Shown here piece after piece: positions 42,743 through 52,079 of a stretch of DNA of 64,000 bases. Location: positions 1 through 64,000 of the forward strand of contig SUZW01000004.1 in the NCBI GenBank assembly GCA_015059685.1, written 5' to 3'. Each line of letters starts with the position of its first letter. Within the stretch, counting starts at the first letter, position 1. The translations under genes were made by a program, and so were the position numbers. Source of the stretch: Rikenellaceae bacterium. GTDB taxonomy: Bacteria; Bacteroidota; Bacteroidia; Bacteroidales; Rikenellaceae. Under the pieces are notes generated by a model, which was not told the DNA's origin, searched no databases, and saw only the letters and a list, made by a program, of their open reading frames with translations.

Positions 42743-44827
42743 TTAATTTGCTATCTTGCAGTCGATAAATATAGGTTGGTGATCCGAGCCAGGATTGCCA
42801 TTGTGGGTCTCTGTCACAAGTTGCCAATGCTGCACACGCACAGCATGAGGCGTGAAGAAGATGTGGTCGATATGCATACCATCGGCCGTAGCCTTCGTCA
42901 CAGGTCTGTAACCCACACACGAACGATATTGTGCATTTATCGGCTCCGACACAGCCAACAGCGCATCGTTCAATATCGGCGAATCGAGCAGCACATTATA
43001 GCCCTCGGTACCCTCGGCAAGGTTCATATCGCCCGTAAGTATTGCAGGCATACCCTTTGCCACACGACGCACCGCCTCGAGCACAACATACGAGGCTGCG
43101 ACACGAGCCTCGGCTCCGATATGGTCGTAGTGGGAATTGAAAACAAAGAACTCCTTGTTGTTCTCCTTATCACGGAACTTTGCCCAAGTCATCGAGCGTG
43201 GCTGATATGCACCATAACCCTTGCCCGAGCGTTTCTCGGCAAACCATATTGTACTCGTATCGAGCACCTCGAAACGGGAGGTACGATAGAAGATTGGGTT
43301 GTAGTGCGAGAGGCGAGGATTAGCGTTATCGCCCACGGCCTCACCCACAACAGAATATTCGCCACCAATCTGCTCGATCATCTCCTCGATCTGACCGATA
43401 TGAGGCTCCTGCGAGCCGAAGATATCGAACTTGTACTTGTCGAGGATTTCATAGACTGCCGGCTGGCGACTGCCGCTCTTCCAACGCTTGTCTGTACCCT
43501 TGATATTGTAGGTAGCCACTCGCAATGGCTTACTACCCCACTTCTTCTTTGCACCATAGGTCGCCTTATGCTCCGCTGCAACACGCTTGGAAATCTGTCC
43601 TCCCGCAAGTATCTGACGACGCATCTTCGGATTGTTCTCGAGGTCCGCCGTAGCTGCATCTATCTCGCCATAGGAGGTTGTGATGAGCTGTATCTCGTTC
43701 TTTCCATACGGCTCGACATTGTAGGCGATATATATCTTGCCATCCTTGCCAAGCGCCACAACAGGGTCGTAGGCCGTAGAGCGTGTATCGACCCTCAAAC
43801 CGCCATACCAGGTCTTGCCGTAGTCGTCAGATAGGTAGGCGTAAAGTCCGTGTGGCTGCCAGAAACGATAGAGGTCAAAACGGTTGTTCTTGACCATCAA
43901 AATAGGGCCTCCCTCCAAGTTGCGAACAACGAAGTTGTGGTCGGGGTTGTGTATGAACTTCTGTGCCGACTTCGACCACGAACGACCGTGGTTATTCGAG
44001 CGTGCGATATATGCCCACGCTGTACCCGATGTGCGGGCTACCAAATTCAGCGAGCCATCGGCATGTTTGAATATCGAAGGGTTATTGTAGCGAGCCTTCA
44101 CAGCCTCGGGGGTCTTAATCTTTCCCGAGATACCTCGCCACGAGGCACCCTCATCCGACGAGTAGTAGGCGCCATAGCCTCGTGATTTATCGAGTTTGCG
44201 ATAGCTACGAGCATAAGGCGACTCAACCTCCGGATGTTGCCATGCCGACATAATGTAGCTATAGCCGCTATAGCTCATCACGCTACGCCCCCAACGAGCA
44301 ACCGGCATAACCCAATCCCCATTGTTCGACACAACGGGTTGTGACGAGCATACTCCGGCACCGATATACTGCGGTTCTCCCCATTGTGGAGCCTCCGCAT
44401 CGGGGTTCTCGCACACCATAAACCACATCGAGCCTCGACCATCATAGTAGCCATCAAAGACCGTATAGAATAGATGCAAGTGGCCATTTGGAGCCAACCA
44501 CAACACACCATTACGCACCGAATATCCTGCAATGCGGCCATCGAGTGCGAGTCGTGGCGCACTCCACGACTTACCCTCATTGTCGCTATAAAAGAGGAGA
44601 GTGAAGCCTTTGGCATTCTCGCCACCCGCCAACACCGATGCCCACAATCGGCCCGACTGTGACACCTCCAAGCCCGTAATCTTCGTATAATCGAGCGCCT
44701 TGAGCGCATACGACGAGTTTGGTGTCTTATTAGGCACTACCGACAATGGTCCGGCGGCCAATGCCATATTCATCGCACCAATTAGTGTTGCTACAGACAA
44801 CACCACATATCTTACTAAACGCACCAT
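42743..44827 (-). CDS. Sialidase-like beta-propeller fused to an endonuclease/exonuclease/phosphatase domain
   Basis: 694-residue exported protein (signal peptide 1-25, MALAAG). Residues 30-400 form a BNR/sialidase-type propeller with four Asp-boxes: SDNEGKSW (81-88), SSDEGASW (223-230), SNNHGRSW (277-284), SDDYGKTW (333-340). I see no FRIP motif, so true sialidase activity is unproven. Residues 434-694 are an EEP-family phosphoesterase: ATYNIKG (N441), GSQEPH (E474), FNSHYDHI (N564, H566), TGDMN (D600, N602), DHIFFT and SDHQPIF (D682-H683), an apparently complete catalytic set. Last gene of the Sus-type series, five bases after a DUF5689 gene. The substrate could be DNA/RNA, a phosphoester or a sphingomyelin-like lipid. 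Confidence 0.85.
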   Translation of the reverse strand: MVRLVRYVVLSVATLIGAMNMALAAGPLSVVPNKTPNSSYALKALDYTKITGLEVSQSGRLWASVLAGGENAKGFTLLFYSDNEGKSWSAPRLALDGRIAGYSVRNGVLWLAPNGHLHLFYTVFDGYYDGRGSMWFMVCENPDAEAPQWGEPQYIGAGVCSSQPVVSNNGDWVMPVARWGRSVMSYSGYSYIMSAWQHPEVESPYARSYRKLDKSRGYGAYYSSDEGASWRGISGKIKTPEAVKARYNNPSIFKHADGSLNLVARTSGTAWAYIARSNNHGRSWSKSAQKFIHNPDHNFVVRNLEGGPILMVKNNRFDLYRFWQPHGLYAYLSDDYGKTWYGGLRVDTRSTAYDPVVALGKDGKIYIAYNVEPYGKNEIQLITTSYGEIDAATADLENNPKMRRQILAGGQISKRVAAEHKATYGAKKKWGSKPLRVATYNIKGTDKRWKSGSRQPAVYEILDKYKFDIFGSQEPHIGQIEEMIEQIGGEYSVVGEAVGDNANPRLSHYNPIFYRTSRFEVLDTSTIWFAEKRSGKGYGAYQPRSMTWAKFRDKENNKEFFVFNSHYDHIGAEARVAASYVVLEAVRRVAKGMPAILTGDMNLAEGTEGYNVLLDSPILNDALLAVSEPINAQYRSCVGYRPVTKATADGMHIDHIFFTPHAVRVQHWQLVTETHNGNPGSDHQPIFIDCKIAN

Positions 44828-44831
44828 AACA

Positions 44832-46433
44832 CTAATTATATCGTACTACAATAGAGCCAAAATTAACATAAGTCTTTGTTGTCGAGTTTGGTCGCAAGGC
44901 TCCCATGTCCGACTTCTCGTAAGAGAGCGTTGCGGCATTCTTCGCCACAGGCACAATACGCACACGCACACTCTTCTGACCAAAGAGCTCCTTCGGCAAA
45001 TGCACCAAATGCTCGGTAAAGCCCATACCCGCCTCAATCGAGAGGTACTGCGTACCATGTACCATAGAGTTGTGACCATACCACCAAGGCAGCGTGCGCA
45101 ACTGTATATTTCTCGACGACACACGATAGAAATTCACGCCATCGAGCGTATATTCCACACCCCAGTAGAATGGGTGGCCATACGAGCTGATAGGGGTAAT
45201 CTCTCCCGCAGCAAACGAGAAGGCGACAACCAGGTTTTCACCCTCAATGCCCTCGGTCGAGAACTCCAACTCGATACCCTTACCACGGTGGCGTTCCCAG
45301 TCCCACCAATTGTGAGCCTCGGTGCAGATGGTCATCGAGCCGTGATTGACTCGGCCCTTTGTGCCCTTAAGGTTGAACTCCTTACCATTTTGGATAGCCA
45401 CATTGTTCATATCGACACCTCGATAGACCGTACCGCCAACCTCCGAGCGAACAGCACCATTGCCGACATCGGCCAAGATACGCTCACCCACAACACTCTT
45501 GCGGGCACCATTCTCGGTATTGAAGCTCTCACCATTGTCGTTCCAATTCCACTCGGCTATACTCTTATACTTCGAGCTCGCTGCGCTCCAGTCCATCGCA
45601 AAGTCGTTCTTGTCCACAGGACGAAGAACCATACCGCCAAAGACATCACCGCCATAACGAGGAAGGTGGGTATAGACCACAATACCATTCATATCGCCCG
45701 AGCCCTGGGGAACACCCATACCATCTCGGCGCCACTCGCACTTCGTATTCACAAAGGCATACATAGTCGAGCCACAGCCGTCGCACAGCAATATAGGCCA
45801 ACAATCCTGTGAGCCATTCGGTTTTGCCACTTTATTGAGCTCCGTGCGCTGGGCATACCCCTCATAGACATTCGAGAAGGCACCATCCTTGAAGACTATC
45901 TCACAATCTTTGAGTGTCACATAAGTGTATATATCCTCGCTCTTCAGCTCCTTGATTGTGCGCTCCTTGCGAGGTAACACCGAAGCGTCACACCTCTCGA
46001 AACGGACTATATTTTGTGGCGTAAGTTTGTGTATCGTATATCTTACGGGGCCACTCTGACGCTGTATCGTTGTGCCCCTCAGCGACAACACGGCACGAGC
46101 ATAACGAGGCATAACCTCGGCACCCTTGGCATTGGTAAAGTAGAGGCGAAAACCATACTTTCCGTCAAGCGACTCGAAGTAGGCGGTCATATCGCTCATC
46201 TTATTCACCGAATTGACATAACGCTGCGTGTTAAGCTCCTGATTTTTCGTGGTATAATCGCTGATGACATAACCCTCGATATAGAGATCCTGATCGACAC
46301 TCTCTCGCTTCGAGAACATCGAGCGCACCCTCTCAAACGAGGTTATCGTCTGTGCCTCAACGCACCAAGAGAGTGTGAGTGCCACAAATAGCACCACACC
46401 CCTCGGTATTGTTATAGTTGCAAAGTTTCTCAT
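44832..46433 (-). CDS. DUF5689-type secreted protein
   Basis: 533 residues with a non-lipid signal peptide (about 1-27, WCVEAQ). Residues 30-250 form a DUF5689-like region: LYIEGYVISDYTT, AYFESLDGKYGFRLYF, DIYTYVTLKDCEI and FVNTKCEWRRDG. The second half is a beta-sandwich-like region with WNWNDNGESFNTENGA and long beta-rich segments. I recall DUF5689 as an OB-fold-like module found with secreted nucleases in Bacteroidetes; its exact function is not established. It is a shorter paralogue of the next upstream gene, two bases away, and precedes the propeller-EEP gene. Confidence 0.8.
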   Translation of the reverse strand: MRNFATITIPRGVVLFVALTLSWCVEAQTITSFERVRSMFSKRESVDQDLYIEGYVISDYTTKNQELNTQRYVNSVNKMSDMTAYFESLDGKYGFRLYFTNAKGAEVMPRYARAVLSLRGTTIQRQSGPVRYTIHKLTPQNIVRFERCDASVLPRKERTIKELKSEDIYTYVTLKDCEIVFKDGAFSNVYEGYAQRTELNKVAKPNGSQDCWPILLCDGCGSTMYAFVNTKCEWRRDGMGVPQGSGDMNGIVVYTHLPRYGGDVFGGMVLRPVDKNDFAMDWSAASSKYKSIAEWNWNDNGESFNTENGARKSVVGERILADVGNGAVRSEVGGTVYRGVDMNNVAIQNGKEFNLKGTKGRVNHGSMTICTEAHNWWDWERHRGKGIELEFSTEGIEGENLVVAFSFAAGEITPISSYGHPFYWGVEYTLDGVNFYRVSSRNIQLRTLPWWYGHNSMVHGTQYLSIEAGMGFTEHLVHLPKELFGQKSVRVRIVPVAKNAATLSYEKSDMGALRPNSTTKTYVNFGSIVVRYN

Positions 46434-46435
46434 CT

Positions 46436-48763
46436 CTATTTATTGTATCGTATAGCAAAGTAATTCATTGCTGTCCATGGTATGCAGACATAGGAGTCCT
46501 TGAGTGTCGAATAGCTCTCACGATATTTCACCGTTGTACCCATAGTATTACCGCATGGGTGTATGCGCACATAGACATTATCCTTGTTCGCAACCTCGTC
46601 AGGCAACTCAAACATCATAGGTTTGTAGCCGGCATGCTGCCAATACTGCGTAGGCGACCAATTTATCATATCAGGCACAGTAAATTCACCAAACTGCACC
46701 CACTCCTCATCAACTTTACCCGTGGCATCGGTCAACGAGTAGTCGATATGCCAATCACGAGGACCATAGCTGTTCGACGAGAGGCGGTTGCTCATAGAGA
46801 ATATAGTCGATATATGCTTACCCTCGACGATACCCTTGGTCGAAAAGGCAAAGACAAATCCACGAGGAGGTGTTCCTGTCTCGTTGAGATTGTAGTTGTA
46901 CCAAGTCTCCCAGGCCGAACCGCAGCCCTTTGGCACCTTGCCCTTGCCGGCCTCCTCCTTGTTGATATCGGCTGCATACTCGCTATTTACACCCTCATAT
47001 GATGGCGACATCCAATCTGTACCATCGTCCAAGATTACGCCCAAGCCACTCTTATTGGTTGTATTCTTACCAAACGGATACTCGGCATTATTACCCACAG
47101 GGCCGAGATACGACATATCATCAACGAGTTTGATAGCCGTTCTCACGGCCGACGAATGCGACATAATGGAGCTCTCCTTCTTCACTCCGGCTGTAGCGTA
47201 GTGCTGCTTCTGGTCGGCTGCCGTGATATATGCCCACTCGCACAAAACCTCGGCAAAGCTATCCTTCGCATCGCTCTTCATCGCTATATCTTCGTAGCAT
47301 GTATGGCGGATTTGGTAGCGACCGATATAGCCGTATGTATCCTCGTCGCCCGAAGCGTTATCCTCCCAATCAAAGCGGGTAAATTTCTCGTGAACGATAA
47401 CTCCCGACAACTCGCCCGAACCGTAAGGCAGACGCTTACCATCACGACGATACGGACAAGTCGTGTTGGTGTAGAGGTATAGCGATTTTCCATCTTTATC
47501 GCCCACCACGATAGCCGCCTTGGCAATACGGTGTGCGCCACAAGCGTTTGAATATCCCTCGTTAATAGGTGTCAATGGACCCTTACGCATTGGGAAGGCA
47601 CAATCCTGTAGTGTCACATAGGTGTAGATGTCTTCATCCGTAAGTTCGGAGATGGTCATCTTCTTAACCGGCACATCGCTCTTGCTGCACTGCTGGCGAG
47701 ATACCACCATCGACGACTTTACACCCGTAATCATATAGTGCTCCGGCTCTTTCGCTGCATCGACAATCAAGCCCTTCACGAGGGTTGCACCACGCAGGCA
47801 TATCGAGAGTCGCTCCCACTGCTTGAAGATGTTATCGTCGGCCTTTTGCATCTCAATCATAAAGCCGTACTCTCCATCCAGCGACTCGAAGTAGAGGCTC
47901 TTCTCGCAAATGCTGTAATCTATGGCCGAGGTGGTCATCTGGTCGTTTTCACCGGTATTACCCGAAGCTCGATTGCTTACGACATAACCCTCGATAATGA
48001 CATCCTCGTCAATCACAACGCCCTCGGTTGTAGCCTTGGTGCGGAGCTCGGCAAACGAAGTTGTCTTACCTGTCTCGTCATTGGCGGTCTGTTGCGTAAT
48101 TGAAATTGTCAGGCTCAACAGGTTGTTCCAGCCATCGACATACGACAAGACGCACTGTGTCTTACGAATATAATCGGCACTACTATTGGCCTGTGTCGTA
48201 AAATAGAGGTATGTGGCATCGCCCTCCTTCTTCAGTTCGAAGTCACCTATCCACGCCATAGCCTCTTCCGAATAATCTCGAGTAATGGTTATATCCTCGG
48301 CACCGATATTTGTGTCGATAGCAACCTTGGTAGTTGCACCCTCGCTACCCTTCACGATAACGCCCGTATTCTCCATGCGGAGGTGAGGCACTTCGGCTCC
48401 TTGCTGCTTGATATAGAGCGTATCGGCCTGGTTGTGCTTATCTATCGAGAGTCGCAACACCGCCATACGGGGGATACCGAGGTTTTCGGTGTAGTTCACA
48501 CGGAAGCCATCATCGTTCTGCGATGTTGCCGGGAACTCCACCCAGTCGGCATCATTGAGCAGACGAATATCGTAGGTCATATTCGACAACACCTCGACAT
48601 CTATCCTATCCGAGACCCTCGAGACCTCGTACTCCTTCTGCACAAGGCCCAACTCGCACGACACGGCAACATCCACACCATCGACCGTACAAGCGGTAGC
48701 CAACATCGCTGTCGCAGCAATGCCATAGGCTACATATCTCTTCATTATATTTTTAATCTTCAT
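46436..48763 (-). CDS. BACON/DUF5689 surface lipoprotein
   Basis: 775 residues: lipobox LATAC (Cys25), two BACON-like immunoglobulin domains (about 35-125 and 126-230, the first ending LYIKQQGA, the second SITQQTAN), DUF5689 (about 235-460, with DVIIEGYVVSNRAS, SLYFESLDGEYGFMIEM, DIYTYVTLQDCAF and YLYTNTTCPYRRDGKRLPYGSG) and a C-terminal beta-rich domain. The DUF5689 part is clearly homologous to the protein at 44832. BACON domains in such proteins are thought to act as spacers or glycan-binding modules. Initiation at Met7 (MKRYVAYG) is also possible. Confidence 0.82.
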   Translation of the reverse strand: MKIKNIMKRYVAYGIAATAMLATACTVDGVDVAVSCELGLVQKEYEVSRVSDRIDVEVLSNMTYDIRLLNDADWVEFPATSQNDDGFRVNYTENLGIPRMAVLRLSIDKHNQADTLYIKQQGAEVPHLRMENTGVIVKGSEGATTKVAIDTNIGAEDITITRDYSEEAMAWIGDFELKKEGDATYLYFTTQANSSADYIRKTQCVLSYVDGWNNLLSLTISITQQTANDETGKTTSFAELRTKATTEGVVIDEDVIIEGYVVSNRASGNTGENDQMTTSAIDYSICEKSLYFESLDGEYGFMIEMQKADDNIFKQWERLSICLRGATLVKGLIVDAAKEPEHYMITGVKSSMVVSRQQCSKSDVPVKKMTISELTDEDIYTYVTLQDCAFPMRKGPLTPINEGYSNACGAHRIAKAAIVVGDKDGKSLYLYTNTTCPYRRDGKRLPYGSGELSGVIVHEKFTRFDWEDNASGDEDTYGYIGRYQIRHTCYEDIAMKSDAKDSFAEVLCEWAYITAADQKQHYATAGVKKESSIMSHSSAVRTAIKLVDDMSYLGPVGNNAEYPFGKNTTNKSGLGVILDDGTDWMSPSYEGVNSEYAADINKEEAGKGKVPKGCGSAWETWYNYNLNETGTPPRGFVFAFSTKGIVEGKHISTIFSMSNRLSSNSYGPRDWHIDYSLTDATGKVDEEWVQFGEFTVPDMINWSPTQYWQHAGYKPMMFELPDEVANKDNVYVRIHPCGNTMGTTVKYRESYSTLKDSYVCIPWTAMNYFAIRYNK

Positions 48764-48781
48764 ATCTCTTGTGTTTTACGA

Positions 48782-50980
48782 TTACTGAATTTTCACACAA
48801 CGCTGTGGTGTGGCGCACGAAATGCCCAAGCAGTAGCTCAAACCTGCCGAAGTCTCATACTTTGCAGGATATCCACAGTACTGCATATATATTGTAGGTA
48901 TATATACGCCATCAGGACCATAGTGTGTTGAATTTGGACCTGCCATAGTCTTATTCACCGACCAACTCTCACTTGGCACACCTGTCATATAGGTTATACC
49001 CGCACTACCTGCATCATCCCAGATATAGCCGCTATTATATTGACAAAAACCTGTACGATAGACCTTTCCGTTCTCGGCTCGTGTTGATGGGAGAGTGCTA
49101 GCATTCTTGGCATACGACATACGCATACCTGCATATGGCAACCACACGAGGTTGTTGTTGCTCTCATCACCCTGATAGTAACCGCCAAACGAGTCGGAAT
49201 GTGCTGCCGTAGCATTAGTACCCGTGTAGGTTGCAAACGGCGTATTTACATATCCGGCATAGTGCGAATAGTTCGAATACGAATAAGCGTCAAACATCTC
49301 CTCGTATGTAGCTACACGATAACCGACAGGACAAGGGTCGTTGAGTCCCTTTGTGGTGGCACTCCACAAATCGGCCGAGCCACCCACAGGTATCGACAAG
49401 AGGTCTATAGCCCAAGTGTGGTAGTAGTCCACGACATCTCCGTGCCACATCGTCATAGGCGAAGCTGCACTCTGCGCCTTATTGTGCGGAGTAGCGGCTG
49501 TAAAGAAGCCATTATCGAACTTGAACTCCTTACCGAGATTGGCGTTGATATGAACCTTCTCGGTATTTGTCTTAAAGCCTGTCTTCTCGTAGTTCCAGTT
49601 GTTCATATAGTACCCTTTCGATGGTACATTGTAAGCATCGAGGTTGAGTGGTCCAGGCAGAGGATTACTGCGTCCCCACTGGTAGTAGAAGCCGCATGTT
49701 GAAGCCGACATCTCGCCCGTCATAGCTGCCACTTCTGCCACAGTCGAAGGGGCCCACTTGGCTCCAAGGTTACGGTCCAAAATATGGATATCCTTATTCT
49801 CGCCCAAAATCTGCACCTCGGCATCACTAACCCATATATGCCAGCTCCAAAGCACATTCGTATTCTCGTCGAATGCAGCAATGATAGCACTTCCATTGTC
49901 GTTACCACCGTGTGTCGTAAAGCAGAACTTGCCCGCCTCGGCATCGTAGTAGTAGTTCGAGATAATACGGCTCTTGCTCGTTGTCCACAACACATCGACC
50001 TTTGCTATACCCTCAACCGTTGTTCCATCAACACGCTTCATAGGGAACGAGTACTTGCCACCCTTCGCAGCCGATACCATGTAGCAGTTCGAAGCCGCCT
50101 CTGCCGCCAAGTCGATATGTCCCGATGTGATTGGCTGACCAAGCACACAAGCCGTCATTGGTGCAATGTGGCGCACCTGCAGGTTGCGGTGATTTGTCAT
50201 ATCGTGTGTGAAACTTGCATCGGCTGTGGTTGCCGTGAGTCGCAAGTCGTAGTAGGTTGCCGCAGGCAACACGAAGTAGAACGATGTAGCCTCGCTCTCG
50301 GAGAGCTGCACGCCCTCACCCAAGTCGAGCGTTACCGAGTGTGAGCACTCGCCCAACGATGCATCAAGTGCAAATATCGGAGTCTCGGCCGAAGCATCAA
50401 CGCGGCCCGTTCCTGCAAGATAGAGGCTCTCGCTATCGAGCGCCAACGAGGTGAGAAGCTGTGTGCCTTTGAGTTTGAACTCCAATACACCACAAGTGTT
50501 CACGAACTTCAGACAGCCTTCGTCATTCGGCTTGCCGACCATAATGGCCGTATTGGTTGCAAAGACGCTCTCCGAAACATATTTCTGCACTGTAGGCAAC
50601 ACGGTTGTAACCACCGTGCCACTCATCTTCGCATCCGCCGAGTATGGATAGTAGGCGCAAGTGATATCCCCTACAACGCCCTCTCTCGAATACCAAAATG
50701 CGGCCGAGGTCTTGCCTATGCCATCGTCATCAACAACGCCCTGCACATTGGCCGTACCAAGTTCGCTGTTTATTCCGATAACATCATCTGCGCTCCAACG
50801 AATGTAGCGATCCTCATCGCTATCAACCAACGATGTACGGGACTCCACGGAGTTATCTATCTGTGTCGATACCGATACAAGTTCGCCACCGACAACCTCG
50901 TTGCCACTATCCCCGATTGTAGCATCAGTCACACACGAGGTCATAGCAAACATCAAAAGTAAAAGAACTATATTTTTCAT
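48782..50980 (-). CDS. Fimbrillin-like/FISUMP surface lipoprotein
   Basis: 732 residues: lipobox MTSC (Cys16), N-terminal fimbrillin-like region with the typical SRTSLVDSDEDRYIRWSADDVIGI and AAFWYSREGVVGDITCAYYPYS, then a C-terminal FISUMP-type domain with ILDRNLGAKWAP, CGFYYQWGRSNPLP, DPCPVGYRVATYEEM, YMTGVPSESWSVN and a final CATPQRCVKIQ. The gene ending at 63671 has a similar final RCVKI element. Possibly a surface-exposed binding component of the Sus locus. Third gene after SusD. Confidence 0.82.
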   Translation of the reverse strand: MKNIVLLLLMFAMTSCVTDATIGDSGNEVVGGELVSVSTQIDNSVESRTSLVDSDEDRYIRWSADDVIGINSELGTANVQGVVDDDGIGKTSAAFWYSREGVVGDITCAYYPYSADAKMSGTVVTTVLPTVQKYVSESVFATNTAIMVGKPNDEGCLKFVNTCGVLEFKLKGTQLLTSLALDSESLYLAGTGRVDASAETPIFALDASLGECSHSVTLDLGEGVQLSESEATSFYFVLPAATYYDLRLTATTADASFTHDMTNHRNLQVRHIAPMTACVLGQPITSGHIDLAAEAASNCYMVSAAKGGKYSFPMKRVDGTTVEGIAKVDVLWTTSKSRIISNYYYDAEAGKFCFTTHGGNDNGSAIIAAFDENTNVLWSWHIWVSDAEVQILGENKDIHILDRNLGAKWAPSTVAEVAAMTGEMSASTCGFYYQWGRSNPLPGPLNLDAYNVPSKGYYMNNWNYEKTGFKTNTEKVHINANLGKEFKFDNGFFTAATPHNKAQSAASPMTMWHGDVVDYYHTWAIDLLSIPVGGSADLWSATTKGLNDPCPVGYRVATYEEMFDAYSYSNYSHYAGYVNTPFATYTGTNATAAHSDSFGGYYQGDESNNNLVWLPYAGMRMSYAKNASTLPSTRAENGKVYRTGFCQYNSGYIWDDAGSAGITYMTGVPSESWSVNKTMAGPNSTHYGPDGVYIPTIYMQYCGYPAKYETSAGLSYCLGISCATPQRCVKIQ

Positions 50981-51001
50981 ATCTTATCCTCCTTATAACG
51001 A

Positions 51002-52060
51002 TTAGAAATCCTCCTCCGGATCCTTAATTTCAGGTTGGTCAATATCTGTATCGCTGGCATTCATATCACTCTGTCCCTGCGTAATAGTCACGCTACGGGT
51101 ATCCAACTCCTGCTCCGAAGCATCTACAAGAGTGAGTCGCAATATAGCTGTACGCTGTGGGTCCTTATTCACCTTTGGTGATGCAATAAAGCTCTCCATA
51201 CCCTCCGAGATACGACAGTTACGCAACCAGGTCACCTCTGCTCCCGCCTCATCGGTCAAGGTGTAAACAACCTTGTAGTCGGGATACATCGTAGGTACAA
51301 AGTTTACATTCAGAGGTATCGTCACCAATATCTCTCCATTCGGGTCAGCCTCATACTCGGTAGGAACAACACCAAATGCTGCCGACTGCGCACTCTGCTG
51401 CACGGTCAAAGTTGCCGTTACATCAACATCGCCCAGCACCGTAGCAACCGGAAAGACAATCTTAACGACTGCAGTACGCTCCACCGTTGTAGCATTCTCG
51501 GCAACATCAAAGCTCACATTATCTGCCGCTACCGCAACATTGTTAATCCAGCCTGCAGCCTCCTCGTCGCCATACAACACCTCGGCAAAGCCTGTTGTCA
51601 GGTTTGCCTCCGGAACATTCGTATCGGCAGCAACGGTTATAGACTTGGAAGGTGAGAGCATCTTCAACACCATCAAATCAAGGTTGTAATAGATGTCGTT
51701 TCCTACGCCCTTGGCCTGCGCCACAAGCACTCTCTTACTCTCGGCTCCCGAACGCACGATAATCTCGACCATACGGGAGAGGTCGGTATTGGCATCATAC
51801 TCAATATCTATCTGAGTCTGTCCCTCACCACTCATCTGCGAGAGATGCAACCAGCTCGCCTCATGCGAGAGCTCGATGGTCCAACTCGATGTCGAATAGA
51901 TCATAAAGTATAATTTACCCGCTTTTTTTGACAGATGAAATTCGTCACGGCTCACAGCAAGCGATGTGGTCATCTCAAATGGTTTCTGACAACCAAATGC
52001 AGCCACACAGCAGATGGCAAGGAGCATCGTGCGAAGCATCTTATATATCTTTGTATTCAT
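51002..52060 (-). CDS. BACON-domain lipoprotein of the Sus-type locus
   Basis: 352 residues: lipobox AFGC (Cys24), then three Ig-like BACON-type domains, the first with SRDEFHLSKKAGKLYFMIYSTSSWTIELSHEASWLHLSQMSGEGQTQ in which the Trp-x-Ile and Leu-His-Leu pattern is typical. The last about 25 residues are acidic (SDTDIDQPEIKDPEEDF). It follows susD by 19 bases and takes the position of a SusE/SusF-like accessory binding lipoprotein. The ligand is unknown. Confidence 0.8.
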   Translation of the reverse strand: MNTKIYKMLRTMLLAICCVAAFGCQKPFEMTTSLAVSRDEFHLSKKAGKLYFMIYSTSSWTIELSHEASWLHLSQMSGEGQTQIDIEYDANTDLSRMVEIIVRSGAESKRVLVAQAKGVGNDIYYNLDLMVLKMLSPSKSITVAADTNVPEANLTTGFAEVLYGDEEAAGWINNVAVAADNVSFDVAENATTVERTAVVKIVFPVATVLGDVDVTATLTVQQSAQSAAFGVVPTEYEADPNGEILVTIPLNVNFVPTMYPDYKVVYTLTDEAGAEVTWLRNCRISEGMESFIASPKVNKDPQRTAILRLTLVDASEQELDTRSVTITQGQSDMNASDTDIDQPEIKDPEEDF

Positions 52061-52079
52061 ATTCTGATCGTTTTAGAGT

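Noticed and set aside
42743..43950. A true GH33 sialidase call for the propeller-EEP gene
   Set aside because: Asp-boxes are present but I cannot find a FRIP motif or a clear Arg triad, so only a sialidase-like fold is claimed.
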